Source of the DNA: Meghimatium bilineatum
Lineage: Eukaryota; Mollusca; Gastropoda; Stylommatophora; Philomycidae
Reading direction: 5' to 3'
DNA: 64,000 bases
NCBI GenBank assembly: GCA_034231615.1
Contig: CM067318.1
Span: 39,780,769 to 39,844,768 of the forward strand
In this document: piece by piece, positions 1 to 14,200 of the stretch
How the letters are laid out: each line of letters begins with the position of its first letter
Numbering within the stretch: the stretch's first letter is position 1
Position numbers and translations under genes: made by a program
Notes under the pieces: generated by a model
Database searches by the model: none
What the model was told of the DNA's origin: nothing
Seen by the model: the letters and a program-made list of their open reading frames with translations, nothing else

Positions 1-193
1 AGTAAACATGTAATCGTGCCAGTACACATGTAATCATGTCAGTATGCATTTAATCATGTCAGTAAACATGTAATCATGTCAGTAAACATGTAATCATGCC
101 CGTAAACATGTAATCATGTCAGTAAACATGTAATCATGCCCGTAAACATGTAATCATGTCAGTAAACATGTAATCATGCCCGTAAACATGTAA
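1..193. repeat. 20-bp minisatellite
   Basis: About 9.6 copies of a 20-bp unit (agtaaacatgtaatcatgtc), starting before the window edge. Some units begin with cgt instead of agt. Confidence 0.95.
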
Positions 194-1121
194 GTGCTTG
201 GAACATGCAAATATTTACTCCAAATCTGTCATCAACAACATTGGAACGAAATTTAAACGTGTGACAAAATAAGTGCTTGGAACAAACCAGACATATTATA
301 TAAAAATACAAATTGTCACGTAACATTGATACAACAGACTATTCAGGAGGCCTATAATACTTCAGAATACTGAGATCAAAGACAACCCACCCCTGAATAT
401 TGCAGTAAAATAGTTTAAAAAGACACGAATATTGCAGTTAAGGAAACAAATACTTATGAATATTGCAGTGGAAATAAACACACCCAGTACTTATGATTAT
501 TCCTGTACAAAATACACACTTGAGAATAATCCACTCAAAGAAAAATAGGAATATATTTTAATACTATCCATAAAATGATTCATTGAGAAAATTTGTAATA
601 GGCTTATACTCAATCTCTTTTTTAGACAAACTAAACATTCTGTTATACTGGAAGAATATCATTCTCAAACTATGATGCTAGGGGGAGTCAAATGCAGTGT
701 CAGCGACCTCAATTTGATAGCCAATTTATGATATTCAATTCCTGATTCAATGAATCCATTAATAAAGTTACTTTATCCGGTACTCTACAGTGATCGGTGA
801 CCTGGTTTCTACGGAACAAAAAGCGAACATAATTTAACGGAATTAAATTCGCATAAAGGCGTATATACAGATGGATCCAACGTTCTATACGTTATGCGAT
901 GAGAGCTCCAGATCACTTGATACGCACGCTACACACTGAGTGGGGGGTGAATGACCAGTATGTTGCGCAAAAATCTCCAGATCAGTATCCTTAGTTACAA
1001 CTTTTTAAATCTCAGTCACAAAAACTCTGTGCAATAGCGTATGAAATTAGAAAGTTGGTATGTTGCACATGATTTGGTCACTGATCCCTGTATTGAATCC
1101 TTTATACAACTATTAGGTTTG
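194..1121. other. Downstream flank of LMF2-like gene, no gene seen
   Basis: AT-rich sequence with short irregular repeats of a tgaatattgcagt motif near 390-500. No exon, RNA gene or element was recognised. The 79-residue ORF from 1041 runs into the array that follows and is not supported. Confidence 0.4.
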
Positions 1122-1620
1122 ATGAAGTCTGATGTGTCAGGCCATTTCACACAAAAAGGCGATATCTCTGTTCTGTGGTCTAAATCCTGCTGGAAATTAC
1201 GGACATTGTCCTGCTACAAGAGAGATCCAGCAGAAGTTAATAACATTGTCCTGCTACAAGAGAGATCCAGCAGAAGTTGATAACATTGTCCTGATACAAG
1301 AGAGATCTAGCAGAAGTTGATAACATTGTCCTGCTACAAGAGAGATCCAGCAGAAGTTGATAACATTGTCCTGCTACAAGAGAGATCCAGCAGAAGTTGA
1401 TAACATTGTCCTGCTACAAGAGAGATCTAGCAGAAGTTGATAACATTGTCCTGCTACAAGAGAGATCTAGCAGAAGTTGATAACATTGTCCTGCTACAAG
1501 AGAGATCCAGCAGAAGTTGATAACATTGTCCTGCTACAAGAGAGATCCAGCAGAAGTTGATAACATTGTCCTGCTACAAGAGAGATCTAGCAGATATTGA
1601 GAATAAAAGCTAATAAAAAT
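1122..1620 (+). repeat. Dispersed element copy with internal 40-bp minisatellite
   Basis: The left part (gatgtgtcaggccatt, then aatcctgctggaaatt) and the right end (ttgagaata) match the dispersed element seen intact at 29774-29930. In between, 1203-1595 holds about 10 copies of a 40-bp unit, cctgctacaagagagatcca plus gcagaagttgataacattgt, which corresponds to a single short stretch of the element. Confidence 0.85.
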
Positions 1621-1700
1621 AAGAGATCTGCAGATCTCCAAAAGAACTGGTTCCTGTCGGTCATAAAACTCAAAGCTAGCCATGACTAAACTTCCTCAAC

Positions 1701-1706
1701 TTTATT
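1701..1706 (-). promoter_or_regulatory. Possible polyadenylation signal of the LMF2-like gene
   Basis: AATAAA on the minus strand, about 360 nt after the stop codon at 2067. It is the best hexamer seen between the stop and the tandem array at 1203-1595. Such hexamers occur by chance in AT-rich DNA. Confidence 0.3.
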
Positions 1707-2066
1707 ACTGCTGTACATGTGCTATCGACACAGACACCCACATATTGCTATAGACACAGACGTCCACAAATTGCTATAGACACAGACATATATCATTTAA
1801 AATGACATTAAAAAATACCGTACTGTGCTCTTCACCCCCCCCCCATTATTTAATTAGTTCCCTCAACCCCACAAATAGCTATGACCATCATTGAAAATCA
1901 CTGAACTGGAATACTCTAAATTTCTCAATATAAGAAAGATTGCCAGTTAAGATAATGCCAGATGAAAGTCAGAGAATCAGACAATTATGAAACACTCATA
2001 TCATTTCTCATATCAATTTCCATATCTGTTGTATGTATATTTTTATACTGCTGAGACTAGATACTG

Positions 2067-2231
2067 CTAAACAACACTTTTAACTGCTCTACTCAAAAAC
2101 ATGGCTAGAACTGCTGAACCAAAGATCGAGATAGTAAAACTAAATCCTTCTGGTTGGCCTATCAGATCTCGTATCCATACAACTGTTTTAGCCGTCATGC
2201 TCTCAGCTTTGAACTTCTTCATGGGTGGATC
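2067..2231 (-). CDS. LMF2: LMF2-like last exon with C-terminal membrane segment
   Basis: 165 nt from acceptor tcttcactacctacag to a TAG at 2069-2067. It encodes [12 protein letters not shown], then [13 protein letters not shown] and a hydrophobic [15 protein letters not shown] followed by [11 protein letters not shown]2 proteins also have a late hydrophobic segment after the conserved domain, though this tail is shorter than in vertebrates. Sequence conservation is weak here; phase, acceptor, position and the hydrophobic tail support it. Confidence 0.75.
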   Translation of the reverse strand, partial: DPPMKKFKAESMTAKTVVWIRDLIGQPEGFSFTISIFGSAVLAMFLSRAVKSVV

Positions 2232-5200
2232 CTGTAGGTAGTGAAGAATAGATTAATTAACTCTGTATAATTTACTGTAGGTAGTGAAGAATAGATAAGT
2301 TAATTCTGTGTAATAATTTAATGGCAATATAAATATATTAGTTTCCTTCTTCTTCAGCGTTCATTCTCAAACTCTCGCTGGATCTCCCTTGTAGCAGGAC
2401 CATTGTCCTACTAGATTTCCAGCAGGATGTATTCCAGAGAATGGAAATGCGTTGTGTCGCCGTATTATTTGCGCCAATGGCCTGACACATCCGTCTTCGT
2501 CTGCATATTAGTTCAGGAATGTGGAATTTCTTAATAAAAACTTAATGTTAATATATTTTTTTGGTAGCATATCCTATTCAGGATGCAGCCATCAACCCAG
2601 TATTTTGGGCTGTAGTGATTATCTAGGCTTTACAAATACATTTAGTAATTTTCCATTGCTTTTTGAATAGTTCTGATGTACAATTTCATGCGTCAGGATT
2701 TGAACCCTGTACCTTGGTCATCCCATACGCACTCTGTACAAATACATTTAGTAGTTTTCTATTGGTTTTTTAATGGTCCTGATACACAATTGCCTGCGGT
2801 GGGATTTGAACCCAGTACAATGGTTATCCCATACGCACTCTGTACAAATACATTTAGTAGTTTTCTATTGGTTTTTTAATGGTCTTGATACACAATTGCC
2901 TGCGGTGGGATTTGAACCCAGTACCATGGTTATCCCATATGCACTCTGTACCATATAGCCAGACAAATGTTAATATAAATACAGTGAAATCCCATATAGC
3001 ATATCCTTTTATAACAAATTTCCCTATTTAACAACACTTTAAAAAATCTATATTTATTCTTTATATTGTATAAGTATTACTAGAACTGTGACAATGTGTC
3101 AGGGGTATACAGTAACAACAAACACCACCTTTAAGAACACCCATATAAAGCAAATCAACAACATTTTCTACCTAGGATCTACAATTACTTCCACCCTTTC
3201 CCTGGAAAATGAAATCAATGCATGTATAGGAAATACGGCTACCATTTTTGGCAGACTATCAAAGCAAGCTCTGAAAAACCATAAGCTAAAATTGAATACA
3301 AAGATTCAAATCTATCAAACATGCGTGCTGAGTACACTATATTATAGATCTGAAATATGGACTACCTACACCAAACATGAGAGGAGACTTAACATCTTTC
3401 ATCTAAGATGTCTCAGCAAGATCTTAAACATCAAATGGCAAGACAAAATCACCAACATGGAAGTGTTGTACCACACTCAGCTACCATCTGCCATGGAAAC
3501 AATATAAATATATTGCGTTGGCTGGATCACGTCATCAGAATGCCAAATTGCCACATCCCAAAGCAAGTACTGTTCAGGGAACTGGCTGACGGCCATAGAG
3601 CCCGCGTTAGACCAATTCTGAGGTATAAAGACATCTGCACAACCTCAATGAAAGGCTTCCACATAAAATAAAAAAACTGGGAAAACACAGCCAAAACTCG
3701 AGGCGTCTGGAGGCAGAACCTGCATGTAGGAGCAGCATTGTTCAGAAATAATGTTTAAAGATATGGAAGAAAAAAGAGAAAGACAAAAACAAAAAACTTC
3801 CGTTGCTGCGATATGATCGCTTGAAAAGTCACATTCCTGAGAAAATATTCAAAGGATTGCTTCTTCTTATTGCTAAATGACCATCTGCAAGATGCAAAAG
3901 GCCATACTTAATGTACATAACAAATTACTGTTATTACACACATATTTCGACGGTCCGGACCAAATTGTTATAATAAGATTTGAATGTACTTGGTTAAGAA
4001 ATGATTAATTTCTTAAGTCACAAAGGATCACTGGATGTTCTTAGTCCCAAAGGATCACTGGATGTTCTTAGTCCCAAAGGATCACTGGATGTTCTTAGTC
4101 CCAAAGGATCACTGTATGTTGTGTTTGGATCCTGAGAAATTACGAGCAACAGAGCTCATATATATTTTTGTGCAATGTGGAGTTTTGTGTAATGTAGAGT
4201 TTTTCCAATGTTTTATTTCATAACCAGAAAACTCCAACTCTCAGAGGATTCTAGAATACTTTGTGAAGAAGACGGCCTACTACATTCTCAGCGGATTCTA
4301 GAATACTTTGTGAAGAAGAAGAAGGCCTACTACATTCTCAGCGGATTCTAGAATACTTTGTGAAAAAGAAGGCCTACTACATTCTCAGCGGATTCTAGAA
4401 TACTTTGTGAAGAAGAAGAAGGCCTACTACATTCTCAGCGGATTCTAGAATACTTTGTGAAGAAGAAGGCCTACTACATTCTCAGCGGATTCTAGAATAC
4501 TTTGTGAAGAAGAAGGCCTACTTCTTAGAGAAGTCAAAATATAATTGCTTAAAGTTCTGCCCAGCTTCCTCAAAAAGACATATCACTATAGGCATGTCAT
4601 CTACAAGTGATCCGATGTTATATGGTGGTTGGTCTAATGGGCCAAAGTTGAGACCTACAGACCTTCAACGTGCGGAATCACTGGAATTTCATGATAGCTC
4701 TAGCAATAAATGACAATATCCAGTTGAATATAAAGATCTAGAAATATAGACAAAGTTGATCCAATACCTGGTCTAATAACTCAGAAATATGGATATAGTT
4801 GATTCAATACCGGGTCTAACAATTCAGAAATATGGACACAGTTGATTCAATACCTGGTCTCACAACATAGACATGAGCACAGTTGATTCAATACCTGGTC
4901 TAATAACTTAGAAATATAGACACACTTGATTCAATACAAACACAATAAAGCATGGAGACACACTACATAGTATAGACATATAGGCATTGATGCTGCATGA
5001 CAAACATCAGCAGGGATATAACACACACAATGCAATCTCAGATGAAATTATACACAACAAATATAATTTGGGAATCATTAGATTGAAAACACAAAAAAGA
5101 GAGGAACTAGGACAAAGAAAGAAATGGGAATAATTAGATTGAAAACAGAGTATAAGATGAACAAATTATTTGATGGAAACTATTGTTCTAATACATTCAT

Positions 5201-8200
5201 AGTCCCTTACCTGTATAATTCTGGAAGCCTTCAGGTAGTCAATGAAGGGTTTATTTGTGAGTGACATGCTAGGTAGATACATAGCCTTCTGTTCTCTCTT
5301 CCACCAGTCACTGCAAATATATAGTAACAGCTTTTTGGGTGAGTCCGCATATTTATCTTCACTTAACAAACCAACAGTACAATAAATGTTTGTATATTTT
5401 AGCTGCTTTACAGATACACCAGAGATAGTGAATGTGTACAAGCGAAGTGAGACGAGTCAAATCTATCCATCTATAAACCTGTAACCAGTCAAGGTTTTAG
5501 GGGTACCACTTTGGATGCATCAACGCACAGAGTCCTCCAAAAAATCTTGTCCTGTCTTTGATGTCTGTCCACGTTTTTATTAATTAATAGAACGAGTCAA
5601 ATGCTGGATCAAAATCAGCTACAGGTGCTTAGGTGGCCAGACAGTTCAGAAGCAATGGAAACTTACTGAACAGAAAATATTGCCTAGAAAATCTTTACAA
5701 CCAAAAAATGCTGGGTTGATGGCATGTCCTGAATAAAATATGTTAGAAACTTTCTATAAGAGATTACAAGGAACTGTTGGAACCATAAAAACTGTTGGAA
5801 CTAGAACATAACATGGTCCAAAAAATTAAGATTTTTTTGTTTTCCTTAAATTATTGATTAAGTTTCATCTTATATTTGACTCTTTCAACAACATATTAGT
5901 TTTTCTGGCAGTCCCTGGTATTTTCAGAATTCTTCTGTAGATGTCCAACTTAAATCTTTCTAAAATTCTGATCTCCCTGTTAGGGGTTGAAGAGTTCTTT
6001 GGAGATGGCTTTATGCCTTGCAGCGTTAGGGGTTGAAGAGTTCTCTGGAGATGGCTTTATGCCTTGCAGCATCAGGGGTTGAAGAGTTCTCTGGAGATGG
6101 CTTTATGCCTTGCAGCATCAGGGGTAGAAGAGTTCTCTTGAGATGGCTTTATGCCTTGCAGCATCAGGGGTAGAAGAGTTCTCTTGAGATGGCTTTATGC
6201 CTTGCAGCATCAGGGGTAGAAGAGTTCTCTTGAGATGGCTTTATGCCTTGCAGCGTTAGGAGTTGAAGAGTTCTCTGGAGATGGCTTTATGCCTTGCAGC
6301 ATCAGGGGTAGAAGAGTTCTCTTGAGATGTCTTTATGCCTTGCAGCATCAGGGGTAGAAGAGTTCTCTGGAGATGGTATTTTTCTGTGTGTATATGTTAG
6401 TTTTCATTGACTCTGCATATATCCAGAGAGGAAGATGACAAATACCATCTGCTACACGAGAGAGAACTTGAAAACAATTTCAACCCCGCTATTAAATTCA
6501 CATTTACCATTTCCACCACCTCTGTCCATTTCCTGGACATCATTGTCACTATTCATCCCCTATACCTCAGCACATCAGTCTACTACAAACCTACTGATGC
6601 ACATGGGCTTTCTGCTCTACACTTCTTCTCATCCTCCCGCCTGTCGTAACTCTCTACCTTACTCACAACTTCTTCGTTTATGTAGCGATGACGACAATTT
6701 TCTCGACAAATCCTCTAAGATAATTGAGTTCTTTCGTAGACGCTCCTTCCCTGACAGCATTCTTTCATTGGCTTGGCTCCGTGTACGCCAGCTATCTCGC
6801 CTTGATACCTTGAATAATTCCCAGGGTTCTTCCTCCTCATCTGATAGGGTTAAACTGGTTCTTACCTTCCATCCCCATAACTCGACTGTCCGTCGTATTC
6901 TACTTAAACATTATTCCCTTCTCCAGTCTGATTCTGACACCCGTGACGCTTTCCACAAATTACCTCTGGTGGCCTTTAGGCGCGACAAAAATCTGAAGGA
7001 CATCTTGATTCACAGCCACCTCAGGTCCTCTGCACCTGACTATTTTGGTACCGTGCGGTGCTCACGCGGTCGTTGTTTCACATGTCCTTATGTGGTTCAG
7101 ATGCGCTCTATCTCATTCCCCAAGGCCAGTTTCTCCATCGATGAGGCCTTTACATGTGAACTTATAAATAATCCCGTAATGTTATTTACGTGATCAAATG
7201 TAAACGCTGTGGTAAGCAATATATCGGTGAGACTGGCCTTAGACTGAGCGACCGCTTCTGTAACCACTTGCATGCTATCAAACACTGAACACCCACTCCT
7301 GTGACCAATCACTTCAACGGCGATGGCCACCGTGGTGTCCTTGACATTCAGGTCACTGCCATCAGATCCTGCACCACCGATGATAGATCTAGGTACGCCC
7401 TCAAAAATCGTCTCATTTTCGAGTTGGGTACCATCAAGCCATTTGGACTCAATTCCGACCACTCTTTCGCTTAGTTCTCGGTCGTATTGGTCTTTGTTAC
7501 GTCATCGTTTTGTTCCTCTCATTCCACCTGTATTATCGTCTTTGTGTACTTCCTGTTCGTATGCTTCTGGTATCTATCTTACTACCATTCATTTTTACTT
7601 GTGGTTTTTTTTTATGTTTGTATATTATGTCCGTATCTTGAAAAAGGCCTATTGGTCCGAAACATCAACTTTGTCCTGTGTATTGTCATCTGTAGATTAT
7701 ATTCTGTGTTTTGTTTTGTTATATGTACCATATTTACATCCGTTAGTGATAGTGTGTAGTGTTTTAGTCGTCATTCAGTAGGACTTCATTACCTGTCTTA
7801 CACATGAGTATTATTTACCACTCCCTTTGGAGAACATGCACCAACACAACACAATATCCAAACAAAATTACTAGTTAAAACAACCAAAATTGGAACACTA
7901 TCAATAATAATGAGGACATGTGCCCTAGAAACTTAAACAGCTTTGTCATGTGACGTATTCCTTCCAGAACGTTGTCTTCCCAATGAAACTCTGAACCTCT
8001 CTCTGTCTTGGGCGATGTGGCTTGCATTTTCTAGCGATGTATTAATGTTATCTTTAATGTCGTCTGTCCATCGTCTTCTTAGTCTGCCCTTTCTCCTCTT
8101 CCCAGGTACTCTTCCCTCCATTATTTGTCTTTCTAAACAGTTATGTCTCTTTATATGACCAAACAGGCGTAGTTTTCTTTTTGTTATTGTGTTTAGTAAC

Positions 8201-11200
8201 CAACACTCTGGAATATTCAATGTGTTTATAATATCTGAGTTTCTGATTTTATCCTTCCATGATATTCGAAGTATCTTCCTGTAGCATTTCAGCTCGAAGG
8301 CATTGATCCTCTTTGCCGCTGTTTTACTTAGAGTGCATGTTTCACAGCCGTATGTTGCAACCGGAAAAATAAAAGTTCGTAACATTAGCACTTTTGTTTC
8401 TAAACAGCTACTAATCATTAATAATCAAGTGCCTACACTGATAGATCATATATGGATTTCAAGGCCACCTGTTTTGCAGGATATGAAATCCATATATGAT
8501 ACACTGATGCGAATTCTGTGACTCTTGTGCTGAAAATTTCTCAAATTGTGAAGCAGAGGCCGAGGCCATCAAGACAGCCACTGAGTTAATACACCAACAG
8601 TTTGATTTCATGGAACAAAAACCATCAGACAGTCATTTTTACAGACTCTATGTCAGTTTTGAAAATGAATGAATGATGTCAGTTTTGAAAGCACTTAAAC
8701 ATACCCCATATGAAAATCAAGATAATCTCCACATAGCAAGAGCAGCACAGTCATATCTCTGCATATCAAATAAGTGTGACTATGCAATGGATCCTCAGAC
8801 ATAGTGATATATATATTTGGGACAAATTTTCTATCCCTGGCCTCCTTTTGGGAAAAATATTCTATCCATAGTCCCATTTCAGACAAATCTTTTTGTGTGG
8901 CTTCCCCTTTTGGGACAAATTTTCTTCCTTGACCCCCTTTAGGGTCACATTATCTTTCATGGCCCACTTTTGGGACAAATTTTCTTCCTTGACCCCCTTT
9001 AGGGTCAAATTATCTTTCATGGCCCACTTTTGGGACAAATTTTCTTCCTTGACCCCCTTTAGGGTCAAATTATCTTTCATGGCCCACTTTTGGGACAAAT
9101 TTTCTTCCTTGACCCCCTTTAGGGTCAAATTATCTTTCATGGCCCACTTTAAGGACAAATTTTCTTTTTGGATCCCCTGGTGGCTGTAATTCACTTTATT
9201 TATAAATTCACTTTATGTAATCCACTTTATAAATTCACTTTATGTAATTCACTTTATTTATAAATTCACTTTATGTAATTCACTTTATTTATAAATTCAC
9301 TTTATGTATAAATTCACTTTATGTAATTCACTTTATTTATAAATTCACTTTATTTATAAGTCACCAAAGATCTGTAAGCTTTATCACTGTCATTTATACT
9401 GTTCATCATTCATGGTGTTACCATCATGGTGCCACGTGATGAGTCAGCTGACCCCCAATTTTAAACTATTCCTTTGTGGATCCTCCACTGCAAGTATCAG
9501 TGGCCCCTCCAGGGAGGGTACTATATGGCTCATGTTGAGATCAACAGTTCTAAGAGAAAGATTTATGGGGATGCCCAAAGTGTACTGTCATCAGATCAGA
9601 AAATCATTAATCATATGATTAAGACATTTACAAACAATTAATGCCGTACCAATGTGTCCTGCCCTCACAGTCTTTAGGACTCGTGTAATGATAATGGTAA
9701 AGCACTGCTCTGATGTACTTGGGCGGTCGGTTGGGAAATGGATTGCGAGCCATTAACTCTAAAACATCAGGTTGGTTCTGAAGGAGTCTGTACACTAAGT
9801 TGATAAACCATGGATTGTTTTGGAAGTTGCCGAGGGCAGCAAACCACATCTGCCAGTCAAGTCTCGGCTGATGAGGGGCTGGAGAGAGAGATAATAACAT
9901 CTTGTTCATTAAGATGAAACAGTCAACACAGTCAGTTAGTTTAGTTAGTTAGTTTAGTTTATTTAGTTAGTTTAGTTAGTTGACAGATAATCATTATTGC
10001 ACTATAGATGTGTGTCCACATGTACTTTGACCTCCTATTTAATATGTCCTTCAGCATGTGATCTCTGACTCTTCTTTCAGCATGTGATCTCTGACTCTTC
10101 CTTCAGCATGTGATCTCTGACTCTTCCTTCAGCATGTGATCTCTGACTCTTCTTTCAGCATGTGATCTCTGACTCTTAATTCAGTATTTGATCTCTGACT
10201 CTTAATTCAGTATGTGATCTCTGACTCTTAATTCAGTATGTGATCTCTGACTCTTAATTCAGTATGTGATCTCTGACTCTTAATTCAGTATCTGATCTCT
10301 GACTGTTTCCTATGGTTGATAACTCTTCTTGTGATTCCTATATGCTGCACACTTCCTGCTTCACGGTTCACTGCCAAATCCTGCATTCTCTACACTGATA
10401 GGACATACTCTACTACTGACAGGACATGATCTACTACTAATAGGACATACTCTACTACTGACAGGACATACTCTACTACTGACAGGACATACTCTACTAC
10501 TGACAGGACAAAACCTTCACATAATACTAGACAACACATCAAATGACTATGAAAGAAATGACACTTATTTTCAAAATAAATATTTATCTATTTTTAAAAA
10601 TATTTATATGGAAAGTTAACATAAATTAAGATTCAATTCACATGTATGGAAAGTTAACATAAATTAATAGATTCAATTCACATGTATGGAAAGTTAACAT
10701 AAATTAATAGATTCAATTCACATGTGTGGAAAGTTAACATAAATTAATAGATTCAATTCACATGTGTGGAAAGTTAACATAAATTAATAGATTCAATTCA
10801 CATGTGTGGAAAGTTAACATAAATTAATAGATTCAATTCACATGTGTGGAAAGTTAACATAAATTAATAGATTCAATTCACATGTATGGAAAGTTAACAT
10901 AAATTAATAGATTCAATTCACATGTGTGGAAAGTTAACACAAATTAATAGATTCAATTCACATGTGTGGAAAGTTAACACAAATTAATAGATTCAATTCA
11001 CATGTGTGGAAAGTTAACATAAATTAATAGATTCAATTCACATGTGTGGAAAGTTAACATAAATTAATAGATTCAATTCACATGTGTGGAAAGTGAACAT
11101 AAATTAATAGATTCAATTCACATGTGTGGAAAGTTAACATAAATTAATAGATTCAATTCACATGTATGGAGTTCAACTACATCTATAGTAGATCTTCTAC

Positions 11201-14200
11201 TCTTCTCAACTGAAAACAAGTGATCTCACTTGGGAGACAATTCAGTGGCATCACTGATTATGTTTCCTTCTACAAATTGTCTTTGTACACAGGTCAACAC
11301 CGGTTTGGGTAGCCCACAGGCCAACACCGGTTTGGGAAGCCCACAGGCCAACATCGATTTGGGAAGCCCACAGGTCAACACCGGTTTAGGTAGCACATAG
11401 ATCAACATCAGTTTAGGAAGCCACAAGTCAACATCGTTTTAGGTAGACTACAGATCTTCACCAGTTTGGATAGCCATACAATCATATGCACATAGATTAT
11501 TCTGGAGGTGATATATAAGGTCTTTTTTTAAAGATCAGCTGTCCTAGATATTGTGTGCAGAATATTAACTTTCATGTTTGGTACACAGAATATTAACTTT
11601 CATGTTTGGTACACAGAATATTAACTTTCATGTTTGGTACACAGAATATTAACTTTCATGTTTGGTACACAGAATATTAACTTTCATGTTTGGTACACAG
11701 AATATTAACTTTCATGTTTGGTACACAGAATATTAACTTTCATGTTTGGTACACAGCTTAGATGGAGTATTATCACTGGATCTATATTATCACTATATTC
11801 TGTTCTGCAAGTGATGTGTTGCATTCATAAACTAGTCCCTAGCACAGCTAACCAGTCCCAAGTACAGTTAACAAGTCCCAAGTATAATTACCAAGTCCCA
11901 AATACAGTTGTTACAAGTCCCAAGTACAGTTAACAAGTCCCTAGTGCAGTTAACAAGTTCCTAGTGCAATTAACAAGTTCCTAGTGCAGTTAACAAGTTC
12001 TAAGTACAGTCACTAATGCTGCTTATCAGTACCTAGTGATGTTAACCAGTCCCTAATGAAGTTAACAATTCCCAAGGGCAGTTAACAAGTCCCAAGTGCA
12101 GTTAACCAGTCCCTAGTGCCATTAACCAGTTCAGATATTGATTTTCTTCACTGGAATTTATGTCACCTAAATAATAAAAACATACATATACACAGGAATA
12201 TCCACCATACCCACAACTGGAGGAGCATCGGATACATTTCCAGGCTTATAAAGAAAATCATATTCTAACCATCCACTTGTAGCTAAATCATTGTTTGCGT
12301 GACCTTCGATAATGACCTCTGGTCGACCTCCAACACCTGTCATCCTGCCATAGACAAATGTACACATCAAACTTAATGGAAGATATGCCAAAACAACATA
12401 CAACAATTGATTCACAATATAGGCCTAATATATGATTCACAATATATTATTCACAATATAATATAATATTAAACAATATATAATTCACATTATATGATTC
12501 ACAATATAATATAATATTCACATTATATGATTAGCAATATAATATAATACACATTATATGATTTACAATATAATATAATATTCACATTATATGATTCACA
12601 ATATAATGTATACTTTGGCGTATCTCTTTCAAGTGGAAACCATGAATACTAAGTGGTTAGTATGGTTAGTACACTGGTTCTTAGTCCGGTTATTCAATGT
12701 TCAATTTCTAGATCAGCTGAAGATATTTTTTTTTAAATCACCAATGGTTCCTAGGTCAAACCCAGCCTAAGTAAATGGGTACCAGATCTTCAAGAAAGTA
12801 AAGGTAGCAAGTGTGATTCTGACCATATCATCTCTGGTATGCAAGCAATTTATGAATAACTAACTGTGGGTCTAACTGTATTTCTAACTACATCAAGGTT
12901 GCAAGGTGAAGGCACTGCAGACATGCTGTAAACCACAACAAATTTGTATTTCTCTTGCAAATCCACTAACTAGCAGAAATGAGACGCATGTGGTTGCGTC
13001 TGTGGGTCTCACCAATGGCCCACTAGACATACCACACATGCAACAGAAAATCTTAGTGGATGACATGCCATTATATTGAGGTTATCTTCTTAGAGAAGCT
13101 TCATGGCACGTCATCTATACAATTATGCTTTTATTAATATATATGTATGCACCCTTTGTGGTTGGGAGGGAGCCAGAGATGTACTGTGCAGCACTGTGGA
13201 GGAGGAAACTACAGCACTGTTTTTTCCTATGGCTGTAACCCATCATAGAGGCACAGTGACTCAGGATGTGACAATACTTTTGACTTGAACATTTGGCTGC
13301 ATGCCTGAAGCAATAGAGAAGTTCGGCACAACCAGTAGTCATTTGGTGGCAGGGAATGAGCATAGTGAACCCTATCTTGGCTACAGTGACTAGGATCAAT
13401 ACATAGGTTGAAACCTACCTTCCTGGAGATGTGATAGTTATTCTCTGGCTCTGTCCCGGGGTGGGCTGAAAATCCACAGACTTCCCAGCAATATACCGGG
13501 TAATGTCATTTAATGGCATTAGGTCAAAGGGCATGAGCCCATGGACCGCTGGATCAGCAACCAACCAACCAACCAGTAGAAATGAGAGAAAGAACACAGA
13601 AGTCTCCAGGCATAACACTCTTAACAGGATAAACCACAGAGGAGATGATATAGATGCTTATTTTATAAGAAAGGTAAGTCTATGCTCCATGGAAAAGTGA
13701 AGCAAGACATTGAGCAGACTGAGTGCTTCCTGGTCAGCTGTGCACCAAATCTTTTGGTAACAGTAACCATTACCCAAAGTAATAATGACAACAGTTTCAG
13801 TCTGTTCTATCTATGCCTCTCAACTGCAAAGTTGCTGCAACATGTCTATCGGGCCACAGGACTTTCTCCTTGAACTGCAAAGTTGCTGCAACATGTCTAT
13901 CGGGCCACAGGACTTTCTCCTTGAACTGCAAAGTTGCTGCAACATGTCTATCGGGCCACAGGACTTTCTCCTTGAACTGCAAAGTTATTTATGAGTAGGC
14001 CTATAGTACATAGAAACAGACATTAAAATAGTAATGGGAGAATTTAAATACAAAGGTTGGACCACGAAGAGCATGGGAGGAAGATATGCAGTAGGGCCTT
14101 TCACTATCAGCCAAAGGAATGAGAGAGGAGAACGACTAGTGCATTTTTCCATAGACATGAACTTGACAATCACGAACACTGTATTCCAACAACACCTTCG

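Noticed and set aside
6407-7193. Host protein-coding gene with two overlapping ORFs
   Set aside because: The translation is a frameshifted Penelope-like reverse transcriptase end followed by a GIY-YIG region.
8862-9194. ORFs on both strands (98 and 110 residues)
   Set aside because: Product of the 60-bp array; repeats on both strands at once argue against coding.
13415-13618. Candidate LMF2-like exon on the minus strand ending in AG before gtaggt, with suitable phase
   Set aside because: The sequence (ITSPGR end) does not fit the family, while the exon at 16852-16967 fits both phase and the SYGLFR motif and joins directly to 12344.
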